DNA of 42,625 nucleotides from Flavobacteriaceae bacterium (GTDB lineage Bacteria > Bacteroidota > Bacteroidia > Flavobacteriales > Flavobacteriaceae), in assembly GCA_015494075.1 (NCBI GenBank), contig WGBX01000149.1, positions 1 through 42,625 on the forward strand. Reading direction: 5' to 3'. The notes beneath the pieces are model-generated. The model ran no database searches, was not told the DNA's origin, and saw nothing but the letters and a program-made list of their open reading frames with translations. Position 1 is the first letter of the stretch; each line of letters begins with the position of its first letter. This document shows positions 41,225-42,625 of the stretch, one piece after another. Position numbers and translations under genes: made by a program.

Positions 41225-42625
41225 CTATTCTTCTATTTTTTTAAATCCTTCCAAGGTTATATATTTCCGCTGAATATAAAGCCGGCTCAAACGATCTAAA
41301 AACCAATTTTTGCTCAAAAGTCCAATTAAGCCTAAAATAAATAAGAAAATAATACCATACAGATAGCCTGCATAATTTTTAATTAAAATAAATATAATAA
41401 TAGGCACAAATAATTTAAGTATAGCAAAAGTAAAAGATTTAATTTTAAAACTTTCACGATTTTGAAATGCCTTTACTTTTTCATTTAACTTTATAGGTGT
41501 TTGGCGATAAGCGCCTGTCAAAAGTGTAAGAGGCAAATTAACACCTAAATTAAAAATTGCTAAGGCTAATATTAATACATAAACTTGCCAACTTATAAAT
41601 AAAAAAGGAAGTGCTAAAATGCTAATGACTAAAATTGACACGGCCATCAACCACCACTTAGCCTCCAGGTATTGACGATAGCTAATACTTTGCGACATTA
41701 ATAAAGGGTAATATTCACTATCCCAAGCAGGGATAAAATTACCAAATTGAATTACAAAAAAACCTGTTAACATTAATAAAAATAATACTTTATTAAAATC
41801 AGGTTGTTGGAAATGTTGTCCATATTTACTAAACATAAAAAAAACCATTACATAAAAAATAAAAAATCCGGGAAGTGCTTGCCGTGGTCTTATATTACGC
41901 CAAATTAAACGGACGTCATTGCGAACAAAACTGCCGATCAAACCGTATTTTTCTGTCCATGATAAATTTAAAGATTTAACTTTTTGTTTTTTTTGTTTTT
42001 TTATAGCGTCATCTAAATAAAAGTGATGCTTTAAATAATAATATAAAAAGGCGATGGCGCTTACAAAAAATATTAGCGGCCAAATAATCAAATACGGATC
42101 AGTATAAATTTTATAAAAAAATGCGCCTATAAAGCCTAAATGTTCGGACAGCCATTGCATTTTATAAATTATAACAAAAATCATTAACCCCATCAAAACA
42201 TTAAAAAAACTATTGCGACTGCTAAAAAATAAAATTATTTCTATAAAAAAGGTGGTTAATAAAACAGATAAATACCAAGCCGTCAATCCGAATATGGAAG
42301 AATGCGGATTATAGACCAATATCAGTAATATTAGCAGCATCAGACTAAAAACCACATTAATAGGATGTACAATTATTTTGATAATTTGAAACAAAACAAT
42401 TTTACTTTTTTTTAAGGGTAAAATCATAAAAGGTTTAACCTGCATTGAATCAAAACTCAAATACATCATCGTATAAAAAACAATAAAAAAATATACAAAA
42501 AGAAAAGTGTTTGATTTTTGAAAAACATCAACTTCGGGAAATTTCTTTTTAATTACAAAATATAGCAAAAAAGGTAGGATAAACATATATAAAGCAAAGA
42601 GTAAATACCCAAAAATAGATAATAT
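41225..42625 (-). CDS. DUF5687-family membrane protein (ABC-2 permease-like), N-terminus outside the window
   Basis: The frame is open to the right edge, giving at least 467 residues; the Met at 42586 is probably internal, since the 13 codons before it are hydrophobic and stop-free. There are about 12 membrane segments. Family-like stretches are MQVKPFMILPLKKSKIV near the N-terminus, YGLIGSFVRNDVRLIWRNIRPRQALP in the middle and NFIPAWDSEYYPLLMSQSISYRQYLEAKWW. DUF5687 proteins look like ABC exporter permeases and usually sit beside an ATP-binding subunit, which is not in view. Confidence 0.85.
   Translation of the reverse strand: MLSIFGYLLFALYMFILPFLLYFVIKKKFPEVDVFQKSNTFLFVYFFIVFYTMMYLSFDSMQVKPFMILPLKKSKIVLFQIIKIIVHPINVVFSLMLLILLILVYNPHSSIFGLTAWYLSVLLTTFFIEIILFFSSRNSFFNVLMGLMIFVIIYKMQWLSEHLGFIGAFFYKIYTDPYLIIWPLIFFVSAIAFLYYYLKHHFYLDDAIKKQKKQKVKSLNLSWTEKYGLIGSFVRNDVRLIWRNIRPRQALPGFFIFYVMVFFMFSKYGQHFQQPDFNKVLFLLMLTGFFVIQFGNFIPAWDSEYYPLLMSQSISYRQYLEAKWWLMAVSILVISILALPFLFISWQVYVLILALAIFNLGVNLPLTLLTGAYRQTPIKLNEKVKAFQNRESFKIKSFTFAILKLFVPIIIFILIKNYAGYLYGIIFLFILGLIGLLSKNWFLDRLSRLYIQRKYITLEGFKKIEE

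Noticed and set aside
40759-41244. Plus-strand frame of 161 codons opposite hsdM
   Set aside because: It lies antisense to HsdM coding sequence and the gap; the composition is that of a shadow of the real gene.

Overview
This is a low-GC bacterial window that looks like Bacteroidota, most likely the Flavobacteriia branch. The evidence is a GldI-type gliding lipoprotein, a second alpha-oxoamine synthase of the capnine/sphingolipid type, a DUF5687 membrane protein, lipoboxes and signal peptides typical of the phylum, and promoters of the Bacteroidota form TTG-N20-21-TAnnTTTG. No ribosomal RNA, CRISPR array, transposase or integrase was found.

Left part (1-5300). The window opens in a prohibitin-like membrane gene on the minus strand. 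A five-gene plus-strand cluster follows with gaps of 13-21 bases: serine palmitoyltransferase, a two-part GNAT-like acyltransferase, an Aur1-like PAP2 membrane enzyme, a CPBP-type membrane protease homologue and an NAD(P)-dependent short-chain reductase. Together they look like a ceramide (dihydroceramide or phosphoceramide) pathway.

Housekeeping block (5300-25700). This holds a small membrane protein with mutL, holA, rocD, another small membrane protein, an Smr-domain protein, mfd (minus), a carbamate kinase, two conserved unknowns, a sodium:solute symporter (minus), initiator tRNA, a secreted protein with an internal duplication, rpsA with a structured leader, ndk (minus), a GAF protein, and a cluster of DHH phosphoesterase, gldI and a cyclophilin-FKBP fusion.

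Middle (25700-34200). This holds a second alpha-oxoamine synthase (minus), an M3 peptidase lipoprotein, a roughly 370-base stretch with what looks like a decayed reading frame, an NlpC/P60 hydrolase, a REP-like hairpin, a thiolase, and a 7TM-HD (PgpH-like) phosphodiesterase.

Right part (34200-42625). Four tRNA genes (Ser-GCU, Pro-UGG, Arg-UCU, Arg-ACG) end in a strong terminator. Next comes a minus-strand type I restriction-modification locus: hsdM with a one-base frameshift, hsdS carrying an in-frame palindromic insertion, a GxxExxY PD-(D/E)XK protein, and hsdR. It was probably acquired beside the tRNAs. The window ends inside a DUF5687 permease-like gene; a 47-codon reading frame lies between that gene and hsdM.

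The most interesting points are the ceramide cluster, the two alpha-oxoamine synthases in one window, the broken restriction-modification system, the structured rpsA leader, the duplicated secreted protein and the unlisted small or decayed frames near 29700 and 41150.
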